Source: Paractinoplanes ferrugineus
GTDB lineage: Bacteria; Actinomycetota; Actinomycetes; Mycobacteriales; Micromonosporaceae
Direction of reading: 5' to 3'
NCBI RefSeq assembly: GCF_016862195.1
Contig: NZ_BOMM01000015.1
Location: forward strand, 1-40,738
DNA length: 40,738 bases
The position numbers and the translations under genes were made by a program. The notes beneath the pieces were generated by a model. That model was not told the origin of the DNA, made no database searches, and saw only the letters and a program-made list of their open reading frames with translations. Numbering within the stretch: position 1 is the stretch's first letter; every line of letters begins with the position of its first letter. Shown piece after piece: positions 8,277-15,154 of this stretch.

Positions 8277-8411
8277 TCTCCGGGCACGTCCTTCCGGTGG
8301 GAAGTGAGGACCAGCCGTCAGCCTGGTACGTATCGAAGTTGATCTTGATCCCGCCGATTCTTGTCGGAGGGGTGCGGCATCATTCGCCCATCAGTCGAAC
8401 GGGGAGGATGC
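8277..8411. promoter_or_regulatory. Intergenic region upstream of the ubiquitin-like/DUF4132 pair
   Basis: 135 bases between the pseudogene start and the next gene. The strongest element is the ribosome site GGGGAGG at 8401-8407, four bases before ATG 8412. A stretch with lower GC than its surroundings (around 8325-8355, with GTATCGAAGTTGATCTTGAT) is a plausible promoter location, but no clear -35/-10 pair can be assigned. Confidence 0.3.
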
Positions 8412-8780
8412 ATGGCCGAGGTGATCGTGCGCGACGAGACAATGGCCGGTCGCGCCATCGACGAGTGGGTGCTGCCGGATCTGCCCGACCGGATCACCGC
8501 GCGTGAGCTGGTGCGCCTGCGGGTGCGCGAGGAGGTGGCGCGCCGCGACGCCGGTCCGGCGCGCCGTGACACGTTCCGCGGGTTGGTGCGCCCGGCCGAC
8601 GGGTCCCGCTCCCGGCTCGACTGGGTGACCCAGGCCGAGATCGCCTGCGCCGGGTTCGCGAGCAACGCGTTCGTGATGATCGCCGGCGACCGCCAGGTGG
8701 CGGATCTCGACGAGGTCATCGACCTCGAGCGGGCGCACGCCGTGTCGTTCCTCCGGCTGACCCCGCTGGTCGGTGGCTGA
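8412..8780 (+). CDS. Ubiquitin-like beta-grasp protein ending in Gly-Gly (candidate)
   Basis: 122 residues. The start ATG 8412 has GGGGAGG just upstream. Strand AEVIVRD and strand AIDEWVLPD are followed by a helix RITARELVRLRVREEVARR, matching the first hairpin and helix of ubiquitin. After a loop of about 40 residues comes FVMIAGDRQVADLDEVIDL, then AVSFLRLTPLVGG at the very C-terminus. This parallels ubiquitin's LIFAGKQLEDGRTLSDY and LHLVLRLRGG, including the free terminal Gly-Gly (121-122) that E1 enzymes activate. The stop TGA shares one base with the ATG of the DUF4132 gene, so the two are translationally coupled. No E1, E2 or JAB peptidase is in the window. The gene itself is secure; the beta-grasp/ubiquitin-like assignment is by eye and about 55 percent sure. 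Confidence 0.85.
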   Translation: MAEVIVRDETMAGRAIDEWVLPDLPDRITARELVRLRVREEVARRDAGPARRDTFRGLVRPADGSRSRLDWVTQAEIACAGFASNAFVMIAGDRQVADLDEVIDLERAHAVSFLRLTPLVGG

Positions 8781-11266
8781 TGGACACCGACCAGTTGAAA
8801 GCGGCCGCCCAGGCGCTGGCCGACCGGATCATCGCGGGCGAGCCCGGCCGGGTGCTGGCCGGCGAACCGCCGCTGGTGCGCCGCCTCGCCCTGCTCTACG
8901 TCCACCGGTTCATCTACACGGAGGACTCCTCGCTGTTCGGTTACTTCGGGGCGGCCCTCACGGTCGCCGAGGACCTCGAGACCCCGTGGGCTCCCGACGA
9001 CCTGCGGTGGTCGCTCGATCTGCTGCTGAAAGACCAGCCCGAACGCACCCTCACCGACGCGCTGTTCTGGGTGCCGGCACTGATCGCGACCCAGCTCGAC
9101 CGGCCCTGCCCGGCGGGTCAGGAGGACCGGTTGCGGGCCGCGTTCGACGCCCTCAACCGCAACCCGATGATCTCCCCCAGCCGGCTGCAGCGGCTCGCCC
9201 GGCTCTACGGTGCGGCGCTCGGCCGCCTCGACGGAGGTGTGCCCGGTGACCTGATGATGGCCTTGACCCAGGCCCGCACGGACGGCGCCGCCCTGCTGCC
9301 GATGCTGGCCGAGCCCGAGGTCCAGGAGATCTGCCGGTACGCCGCCGACCTGGCCAAGGTCGTGCCGACCAGGACGTGGCTGCGCGCGGCCGACGAGAGA
9401 CTGGCCGCCTCCCCGCGCGCCAAGGAGGCCGTGACTCGCCTGCTCACTCTCTATCGAGGTGGCGCCTACCCCGTGCCCGACCATGTGGACGCTCTGCTGC
9501 GCGGACTGGTCTGGTTGCAGTCCCGCGACCCGGCCGCCGAGAGCACAGCACTGCTCAGTGACGTCGCGACCGTGGTCGGCTCGCCCGCCCGGCGCGGCGG
9601 CGCCATGGTGGTCGCCGCCAAAGCCGCGGCCGCCGTCGTCGAGGTGCTGGCCACCCGCCCCGGCGACGCACCGGTGCGCGCGCTGGTGCGTCTGAGCCTG
9701 ACCGTCCGCAGCAAGTCGCTGCTCCCCCGCGTCCGCGGCGCCGTCGAGCGGATCGGCCGCGAACGGGGCTGGCAGCCCGGCGAGGCCGCCGAACTCGCCG
9801 TCGACGACCACGGCCTCGACCCCGCCGGACGACGCATCTGGCCGCTGAGCAACCTCCCACCCGGCAGCCTCCCAGCCGGCAGTCCTCCGCCCGGCAACCT
9901 CCCACCCGGCGGCCTCCCACCCGGCGGCCTTCCGCCCGGCGATCTCCCAGCCGGCAGCCTCCCACCCGGCCGCCTTCCGCCCGGCGGGGATGACGGGCGT
10001 GGTGGTGCCGAGGGGGTCGTCGAGGTTGTCGGTGGCAAGGCTCGGCTGCGGGCCGTCCGCGCCGGCGTGCCGCTCAAGGTAGTGCCGACGGCCTGGAAGG
10101 GCGCCCTGGCCGAGGCCCGCGCGCAGGTCACCGGGATCAACAAGACGCTGGCCGTGGAGCGGCTGCGGATCGAGGGTCTGTTCTCCCAGGAGCGGATCTG
10201 GCAGTGGGACATCTGGCAGCGGCGATACCTCGAGCACCCGCTCACCGGGGCCACCGCCCGGCAGCTGATCTGGCAGGCGTCGCCGGACGGTTCGCGGTGG
10301 TGCTCCGGCCGGCCCGAACCGGCCGGCGACGGCTGGACGCTCTCCGGGCTGCCGGAGAAACCGGGCGCGGGCTGGCAGGTGCGGCTGTGGCATCCCGCAC
10401 TCGCCGGCACCGCCGAGGTCGCCCGCTGGCGTGACCGGCTCGCCGCCGCCGAGCACAGTCAGCCGGTCAAGCAGGCGTTCCGGGAGGTCTACCCGCTGAC
10501 CCCGGCCGAGGAGGAGACGCGGGTCTACTCCAACCGGTTCGCCGGGCACATCCTGCACTACCGGCAGACGAACGCCCTGATGCGCGAGCGCGGCTGGGCC
10601 GCCGACTACCTGGGCCAGTGGGACGGCGGCTACCACGGCGAGGCCAAGAAGGAGTTCGGCGGCGGCGAGTGGCAGGCGGTGTTCTTCCACGACTGGGTCG
10701 AGTCGAGCACCTGGGCGCAGCCGTTCTGCGCGACCGACCAGGTGCGCTTCGGCCGGCGCGACGGCCGGGCCTGGGCCATCACGCCGTTGGCCGAGGTGCC
10801 GCCGCTGGTGTTCAGCGAGGCGATGCGTGACGTCGACCTGTTCGTCGGCGTCACCTCGATCGCCGCCGACGACAACTGGCGCGACCGCGGCGAACACCGC
10901 GACTACTGGCGGAGCGCGGCGTTCGGCGCCCTGACCCCGCGCGGCGAGACCCGGCGCGACGCCCTCGCCCGGCTGCTGCCCCGCCTGGCCCTCGGCCGGT
11001 GCTCCGAGCTGCGGGAACGATTCCTGCGCGTCGAGGGCAAGCTCGGCGCCTACCGCATCCACCTCGGGTCGGCCAACATCCTGATGGAGCCGGACGACGC
11101 CTATCTCTGCATCGTCCCCGACCGCGGCCGGGCCGGGAAGCTCAGCCTTCCCTTCGACGACGACCCGGTGCTCTCCGTGATCCTGGCCAAAGCGATCCTG
11201 CTGGCCGCCGACGACAAGATCACCGACGAGACCATCACCCGCCAGCTGCACCGGAACCGGCTATGA
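8780..11266 (+). CDS. DUF4132 domain protein
   Basis: 828 residues, cytoplasmic, without signal or membrane helices. Residues 1-340 are helical, HEAT-like in appearance. A proline/glycine repeat of about 46 residues follows (about 358-404, units like LPPGG). The C-terminal DUF4132 region begins near residue 430 with KVVPTAWKGALAEARAQV and contains QERIWQWDIWQRRYLEHP, AFREVYPLTPAEE, NRFAGHILHYRQTNALMRERGW, DLFVGVTSIAADDNW and RCSELRERFLRVEGKLGAYRIHLGS with NILMEPDDAYLCIVP. This family is related to MolR, and its biochemical function is not established. Translation is coupled to the upstream ubiquitin-like gene (TGATG), suggesting the two proteins act together at matched levels. A long open frame antisense to it is a codon-bias shadow. 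Confidence 0.88.
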   Translation: MDTDQLKAAAQALADRIIAGEPGRVLAGEPPLVRRLALLYVHRFIYTEDSSLFGYFGAALTVAEDLETPWAPDDLRWSLDLLLKDQPERTLTDALFWVPALIATQLDRPCPAGQEDRLRAAFDALNRNPMISPSRLQRLARLYGAALGRLDGGVPGDLMMALTQARTDGAALLPMLAEPEVQEICRYAADLAKVVPTRTWLRAADERLAASPRAKEAVTRLLTLYRGGAYPVPDHVDALLRGLVWLQSRDPAAESTALLSDVATVVGSPARRGGAMVVAAKAAAAVVEVLATRPGDAPVRALVRLSLTVRSKSLLPRVRGAVERIGRERGWQPGEAAELAVDDHGLDPAGRRIWPLSNLPPGSLPAGSPPPGNLPPGGLPPGGLPPGDLPAGSLPPGRLPPGGDDGRGGAEGVVEVVGGKARLRAVRAGVPLKVVPTAWKGALAEARAQVTGINKTLAVERLRIEGLFSQERIWQWDIWQRRYLEHPLTGATARQLIWQASPDGSRWCSGRPEPAGDGWTLSGLPEKPGAGWQVRLWHPALAGTAEVARWRDRLAAAEHSQPVKQAFREVYPLTPAEEETRVYSNRFAGHILHYRQTNALMRERGWAADYLGQWDGGYHGEAKKEFGGGEWQAVFFHDWVESSTWAQPFCATDQVRFGRRDGRAWAITPLAEVPPLVFSEAMRDVDLFVGVTSIAADDNWRDRGEHRDYWRSAAFGALTPRGETRRDALARLLPRLALGRCSELRERFLRVEGKLGAYRIHLGSANILMEPDDAYLCIVPDRGRAGKLSLPFDDDPVLSVILAKAILLAADDKITDETITRQLHRNRL
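9841..9990 (+). repeat. 15-base in-frame tandem repeat inside the DUF4132 gene
   Basis: About nine degenerate copies of a 15-base unit (CTCCCACCCGGCGGC-like). They encode pentapeptides of the LPPGG / LPAGS type and separate the helical N-terminal part from the DUF4132 region. The period keeps frame, and copies differ mostly at third positions and in the fifth residue, so the array is maintained as protein and acts as a flexible linker. Confidence 0.9.
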
Positions 11267-11300
11267 CAGGTTCCGGGCCACCGTTGCCGGCACGCTTCCG

Positions 11301-11371
11301 CCGGGCCCGCGCCCAGACCCGGGCCCGCGTCCCCACCCGGGCCCACGCCCACACCCGGGCCCGAGTCCGCG
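11301..11371. repeat. 18-base intergenic tandem repeat between convergent genes
   Basis: Nearly four copies of an 18-base unit (CCGGGCCCGCGCCCAGAC and variants) start at 11301, 11319, 11337 and 11355. They lie in the 143-base gap between the DUF4132 stop (11266) and the protease stop (11410). Each unit contains the self-complementary CCGGGCCCG core, so transcripts from either side can fold into GC-rich hairpins; a terminator role is inference. A GTCGGC hexamer run follows to about 11392. Confidence 0.85.
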
Positions 11372-11409
11372 TCGGCGCCCGCGTCGGCGTCGGCCTCCGC
11401 GGGCCGCGG

Positions 11410-12330
11410 TCATCGGCCGGCCGGGGCGGAGTGGCTTCGGGCGGAGTGGCTTCGGGCCGCGCGGCGGCGGGCGGCCCACAGCGGTGCCAGGGCCGCCGCC
11501 AGCGCGGTCAGCACGGCGGCGAGCACCGCGGGCGCCAGCCAGCCCGGTTCGCCCCGGTCCGGCTCGGCGGTGATCGTGGCGGTGAGCCAGTTGCTGATGT
11601 TGTCGACCCGGGCGCTGTTGTCGCCGCCCGCGTGCGGGCAGCTCGGCCCGGAACTCACCACGGCGACCAGCACCGGCGGCTTGCCCCTGGGCTGGCGGAA
11701 GTACGGCCCGCCGGAGTCGTGCAGGCAGGGGCTGGTGTCGGTGTGCGGGGCCCGGCCGGCGGTCTCGATCAGGGAATCGCCGACCAGCCCGACCGTGAAC
11801 TGGCCGGTCTGCAGCCGGGTCGCGTGGCTCGCCTCGTCGTCGGTAAGCAGGCCGAAGCCGGCCAGCCGCACCACCTCGCCGGGCGTCGGTGCCTCGATGC
11901 CGATCTGCAGCGGGGTGATGTCGGTGATCGCGGTGTCGAGCTCGGCGAGGGCGACGTCGGTGCGGTCCGACTGCTTGACGTCCACGACCTCGACCTCGTG
12001 GCCACCCGGGCCGGCCACCCGGGTGCGGCCGACGGTGGCGGTGGTGCGCTCGGCGACGGTCCGGCTGACCCGCTTGCCCGACCGGTCGCGGAAACAGTGC
12101 CCGGCGGTGATGACCCAGCGCGGTGCGACCAGTGCGCCGGAGCACGAGCTGTCCCGGGTGCCGTCACCGTCGGTCGGCAACCCGGTCATGGTGAGAAGAA
12201 CCGCGAACGGATACGCTCCGTCACGCGCGTCCTGACCGTTCGCGATCGCCTCCGCCGGCCGGCCGGCCAGGGCCGTGATGCCGACGGTCACGAGCACGAT
12301 CACCAGACACCTGTGCAGGACCCTGAACAA
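11410..12330 (-). CDS. Membrane-anchored trypsin-like (S1) serine protease
   Basis: 306 residues from a TTG start at 12330 preceded by GGGAGGGG. An in-frame ATG at 12366 would give 318 residues but leaves too little room for the divergent promoter. A signal peptide/anchor (VLHRCLVIVLVTVGITALAG) precedes the protease domain beginning AIANGQDARDGAYPF. The triad is complete: His78 in TAGHCF, Asp125 in DRTDVALAEL, Ser206 in CLHDSGGP (His in place of the usual Gly before DSGGP). A single C-terminal helix (WLAPAVLAAVLTALAAALAPLW) followed by Arg-rich residues tethers it to the membrane, catalytic domain outside. The tail contains a duplicated SHSAR from a 15-base repeat. It is divergent from a two-component system that may control it; substrate unknown. 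Confidence 0.9.
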   Translation of the reverse strand: MFRVLHRCLVIVLVTVGITALAGRPAEAIANGQDARDGAYPFAVLLTMTGLPTDGDGTRDSSCSGALVAPRWVITAGHCFRDRSGKRVSRTVAERTTATVGRTRVAGPGGHEVEVVDVKQSDRTDVALAELDTAITDITPLQIGIEAPTPGEVVRLAGFGLLTDDEASHATRLQTGQFTVGLVGDSLIETAGRAPHTDTSPCLHDSGGPYFRQPRGKPPVLVAVVSSGPSCPHAGGDNSARVDNISNWLTATITAEPDRGEPGWLAPAVLAAVLTALAAALAPLWAARRRAARSHSARSHSAPAGR

Positions 12331-12443
12331 GGAACCCCTCCCGTAGGTCACGTTGCGGGGCCCCATGATCCGGTTGCGGGTGTCAGACCGCTGTTAGCGG
12401 CGTCCTTATGAATTCTTTATCCGCGTTGTGCCAGGGTGACGGC
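12331..12443. promoter_or_regulatory. Bidirectional promoter region between protease and two-component system
   Basis: 113 bases between the chosen TTG (12330) and GTG (12444) starts. Relatively AT-rich CTTATGAATTCTTTATCC lies around 12404-12422, next to GCTGTTAGCGGC. The half-repeat look of TTATGAA/TTCTTTA resembles a tandem site for OmpR-type regulators such as the one encoded next door. Autoregulation is inference. A weak Shine-Dalgarno AGGGTGA precedes the regulator's GTG. Confidence 0.35.
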
Positions 12444-13103
12444 GTGCGGGTGCTGGTCGCTGAGGACGAGAAGCTGATGGCTGACACGATCGCCGAGGGG
12501 CTGCGCCGGCTTTCCATGGCCGTCGACGTGGTCTACGACGGTGACAGTGCCCTCGAACGGCTGGGTGTGAACCGTTACGACGTCGCGGTGCTCGACCGGG
12601 ACATGCCCGGCCGGACCGGCGACGAGGTGTGCCGGTGGATGGCCTCGTCGGGGCTGACCACGAGGGTCCTGCTGCTGACCGCCGCGGCCGGCATCCGGGA
12701 CCGGGTCGAGGGTCTGGGCCTGGGCGCCGACGACTACCTGACCAAGCCGTTCGCGTTCGCCGAGCTGGTGGCCCGGCTCCAGGCGCTGTCCCGGCGGTCC
12801 GCCCCGGCCCTGCCGCCCGTGCTGGAACAGGACGGCATCGTCCTCGACGTCACCCGGCACACCGCCGCGCGCGACGGCCGGGTGCTGTCTCTGTCGCCCA
12901 AGGAGTTCGCCGTGCTGCACGTGCTGCTGCGGGCCGGCGGCCGGGTGGTCAGCGCCGAGGAACTGCTCGAACAGGCGTGGGACGAGCACACCGACCCGTT
13001 CACCAACGCGGTCCGGATGACCGTCATGACGTTGCGCAAGAAGCTCGACGACCCGCCGGTCATCCACACCCTGCCGCGCACCGGATACCGGCTCGGCGCA
13101 TGA
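12444..13103 (+). CDS. OmpR-family response regulator
   Basis: 219 residues. GTG 12444 gives the standard N-terminus VRVLVAEDEKLMADTIAEGL; a longer reading from 12408 adds 12 residues that do not belong to the receiver fold. Receiver domain 1-115: acidic pocket E7-D8, phospho-acceptor Asp51 in VAVLDRDMPG, Thr in LLLTAAAG, and Lys in DDYLTKPF. The winged-helix DNA-binding domain occupies about 125-219 (LSPKEFAVLHVLLRAGG, the recognition-helix stretch TNAVRMTVMTLRKKL, and wing IHTLPRTGYRLGA). The stop overlaps the histidine-kinase start as ATGA (13100-13103), so it is expressed with its cognate kinase. The divergently transcribed S1 protease is the nearest candidate target. Confidence 0.96.
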   Translation: MRVLVAEDEKLMADTIAEGLRRLSMAVDVVYDGDSALERLGVNRYDVAVLDRDMPGRTGDEVCRWMASSGLTTRVLLLTAAAGIRDRVEGLGLGADDYLTKPFAFAELVARLQALSRRSAPALPPVLEQDGIVLDVTRHTAARDGRVLSLSPKEFAVLHVLLRAGGRVVSAEELLEQAWDEHTDPFTNAVRMTVMTLRKKLDDPPVIHTLPRTGYRLGA

Positions 13104-14173
13104 GGCCCGCCCACCGGATCCTGCTGCTCTGCGCGGGCCTGCTGGCCGCCGCCCAGTTCGTGCGCCCGACGGCCGGCCTGCTGCTGGACATCTTCCGCGA
13201 GTTCGGGCCGTCCCTGTGCGGCCTCGACCCGTCGTTCGTCTGCGGGCGACCAAGCCTGGTGATGACTCTCGCCGTGCTCCCGCCGATGCTGCTCCTTCTC
13301 GGCGCGGCCTGGGCGGCGGTGAACTGGTGCGTGCGCCCGATCCGCGACCTGGCACCGCTGATCGCGAACGTCGGCCCGCAGAACCTCGGCCACCGCCTGC
13401 GCCCCGGTGCCGGCCGGGACGAGATGTCGGTGCTGGGCCGGGCCATCGACGACATGATGGACCGCATCGCGATCGGTTACGAGGCGCAGCGCCGGTTCGC
13501 CGCGGACGCGTCCCACGAGTTGCGCACGCCCCTGGCCGTACAGCGCATGCTGATCGAGGTGAGCATGGCCCGCGAGCTCACCGAGGAACAGTTGACGCTG
13601 CTCACCGCGCAGTTGCTGGAAACCAACGAACGTAACGAACGCCTCATCGAGGGCCTGCTGGTGCTCGCCGAGAGCGACCGGGGCCTGCTCGCTCGCGTGC
13701 CGATCCGGCTCGACCGGATCGTCGCCACCACCATCGAGAAACACCGGGCCGCCGCCGACGACAAGGGCGTGACGATCACCAGCCACCTCGAGCCGCGCAT
13801 CGTCGTCGGCGAGCAGGTTCTGCTGGAACGCCTGGTCACCAACCTCGTCCAAAATGCCATAAAATATAACAGAGCTGACGGTACGGTCGAGATCGCCGTC
13901 GCCGAGGACCCGGCCCTCACCGTGGCGAACACCGGGGACGACGTCCCGCCGGACGAGGTGGCAGCCCTCTTCGAACCGTTCCGCCGCCGCACCGCCGCCC
14001 GCATCGACCACGGCGGCGGGGCCGGCCTGGGACTGGCGATCGCCCGCTCCATAACCCGCGCCCACGACGGCATCATCGCCGCGTCCTCCACCGGCCACGA
14101 CGGCTTGCGCGTCCAGGTGTCCTTCCCCGCCGCGCCGCCCCACACCCTCGCGCCGACCTCCCCACCCCCGTAA
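13100..14173 (+). CDS. Sensor histidine kinase
   Basis: 357 residues, partner of the preceding regulator. Two membrane helices (about 5-22 and 54-74) flank a short outside loop of roughly 30 residues with two Cys (SLCGLDPSFVCG). A HAMP-like linker (about 75-130) and HisKA follow, with phospho-acceptor His139 in ADASHELRTPLAVQ. The catalytic domain has N-box LVQNAIKYNRADG (Asn252), a D-box read as VANTGDDVPPD (lacking the usual DxGxG), an F-box-like ALFEPFRRR and G2 GGGAGLGLAIA. The tail is Pro-rich. Codons across the N-box (13850-13876) are AT-rich and include ATA, AAA, TAT and AGA, striking against the gene's GC-rich usage. ATG 13100 is fixed by the ATGA overlap. Confidence 0.95.
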   Translation: MRPAHRILLLCAGLLAAAQFVRPTAGLLLDIFREFGPSLCGLDPSFVCGRPSLVMTLAVLPPMLLLLGAAWAAVNWCVRPIRDLAPLIANVGPQNLGHRLRPGAGRDEMSVLGRAIDDMMDRIAIGYEAQRRFAADASHELRTPLAVQRMLIEVSMARELTEEQLTLLTAQLLETNERNERLIEGLLVLAESDRGLLARVPIRLDRIVATTIEKHRAAADDKGVTITSHLEPRIVVGEQVLLERLVTNLVQNAIKYNRADGTVEIAVAEDPALTVANTGDDVPPDEVAALFEPFRRRTAARIDHGGGAGLGLAIARSITRAHDGIIAASSTGHDGLRVQVSFPAAPPHTLAPTSPPP

Positions 14174-14218
14174 ACCGCCGGCCCAGCCCTCGCGCTCCGG
14201 TCCCGTCCGACCGGGCAG

Positions 14219-14326
14219 CCCAGCCCCAACCCGCGGCCCAGCCCCAAGCCGTGCCTCAGCCTCAACCCGCAGCCCAGCCCCCGAGCGCGGCCCAGCCCCG
14301 GGCCGCGGCTCGGCTTCAAGCCCGGA
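14219..14326. repeat. Six 18-base intergenic repeat units between convergent genes
   Basis: Six consecutive degenerate 18-base units begin at 14219, 14237, 14255, 14273, 14291 and 14309. The consensus is CCCAGCCCCAACCCGCGG. The array occupies the 240-base gap between the histidine-kinase stop (14173) and the stop of the minus-strand gene at 14414; the remainder is GC-rich with no recognisable gene. The strand is strongly pyrimidine-biased. Neither strand gives a convincing protein, and no start with ribosome site was found. Confidence 0.85.
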
Positions 14327-14413
14327 CCGGACCTGCGGCCGGCTGGGACGGCAGGTCGGGGCGCGAGGCCGCCGGCCGCGTCGTTCGGGTCTGCTGGGCG
14401 GCGCGGAGTTCGC

Positions 14414-15154
14414 TTATTTCGGGACCGGCGTGAAGCGGGCCTGGACGGGCACTTTCGTCGAACCGCTCAGCACGGCGAAGTTGACTGCCAGGTGGACGGT
14501 CGTGTCGTCGGGGGCGCGCTCGATCGGGAGGTCGTAGGTCCATCCGGGTCCGGCTTCGACCTCGGCCGGGCCGGTGACCGGGCCGGTCCAGTCGCCGGCC
14601 GGCTCGTAGTAGCCCCGCCACGCGGTGACCCGCACCGCGACCGTGCCGAGGTCGAGACGAAGCGGGTCGGTGCCGCGGTGGACCAAGCGCGCGGTGGTCG
14701 GCGACGCGACGTCCACCGCGACCGCGGCCCGGGGGAAGTCGGTGAGCCGCTCGATCAACTGCCGCGATGCCTCAGCGAGCCGAGCCCACGCACCGGCGCC
14801 GTCGACGCCGCCGTCGAGGGAATCGGCGTCGGCCGGGGCAGAGGCGGGGGTGGGGGCAGGGGCAGAGGCGGGGGTGAGGCCGGCTATCGAGACGGGGCCG
14901 GTGGCGGGTAGCTCCAGCACCTCCTCGGCGGCGCCGGGGCGGGGAACGGGGTGTGGTGGGGAGGTGGGGGTGACGGCTTCGATCAGGGCCTGGAGGGCGG
15001 TCAGCTCGGGGGCGGGGAGCTTGCCGGTGAACCAGCCGACGCCGGCGGGGCTCACGCTGCGCCAGCCGGTCAGGGTGCCGTCGGCGGACAGTTCGACGCT
15101 TTCGGCGACGGCGGGGGTCTGCCGGCCGTCGGCGATCACGAGTCGCAGGATCAT
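14414..15154 (-). CDS. Unknown protein coupled to the metallopeptidase gene
   Basis: 246 residues, no recognised family. An N-terminal beta-rich segment (MILRLVIADGRQTP, ESVELSADGTLTGWRSVSPAG, GWFTGKLPAPELTALQALI) is followed by an Ala/Pro linker (about 90-108, an APAPTPASAPA type repeat). The C-terminal domain (AVAVDVASPTTARLVHRGTDPLRLDL, AVRVTAWRGYY, WTYDLPIERAPDDTTVHLAVNF) resembles an immunoglobulin-like sandwich. There is no signal peptide or membrane helix. Its ATG overlaps the upstream gene's stop by four bases (15151-15154), so it is very likely a dedicated partner of that metallopeptidase, such as a chaperone, inhibitor or immunity protein; this role is inference from coupling alone. 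Confidence 0.8.
   Translation of the reverse strand: MILRLVIADGRQTPAVAESVELSADGTLTGWRSVSPAGVGWFTGKLPAPELTALQALIEAVTPTSPPHPVPRPGAAEEVLELPATGPVSIAGLTPASAPAPTPASAPADADSLDGGVDGAGAWARLAEASRQLIERLTDFPRAAVAVDVASPTTARLVHRGTDPLRLDLGTVAVRVTAWRGYYEPAGDWTGPVTGPAEVEAGPGWTYDLPIERAPDDTTVHLAVNFAVLSGSTKVPVQARFTPVPK

Noticed and set aside
8318..11251. A 977-residue open frame on the minus strand, antisense to the DUF4132 gene
   Set aside because: Its composition (Gly/Arg/Val/Gln/His-rich without domains) is typical of codon-bias shadows in very GC-rich DNA, while the plus strand encodes a recognisable family.
12408..12443. Upstream ATG start for the response regulator (MNSLSALCQGDG)
   Set aside because: It adds residues outside the receiver fold, and the start codon lies in the AT-rich promoter-like stretch. 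GTG 12444 gives the family-standard N-terminus.
14251..14433. Plus-strand 60-residue frame within the 18-base repeat array
   Set aside because: Repeat-derived low-complexity sequence without ribosome site or conservation signal.
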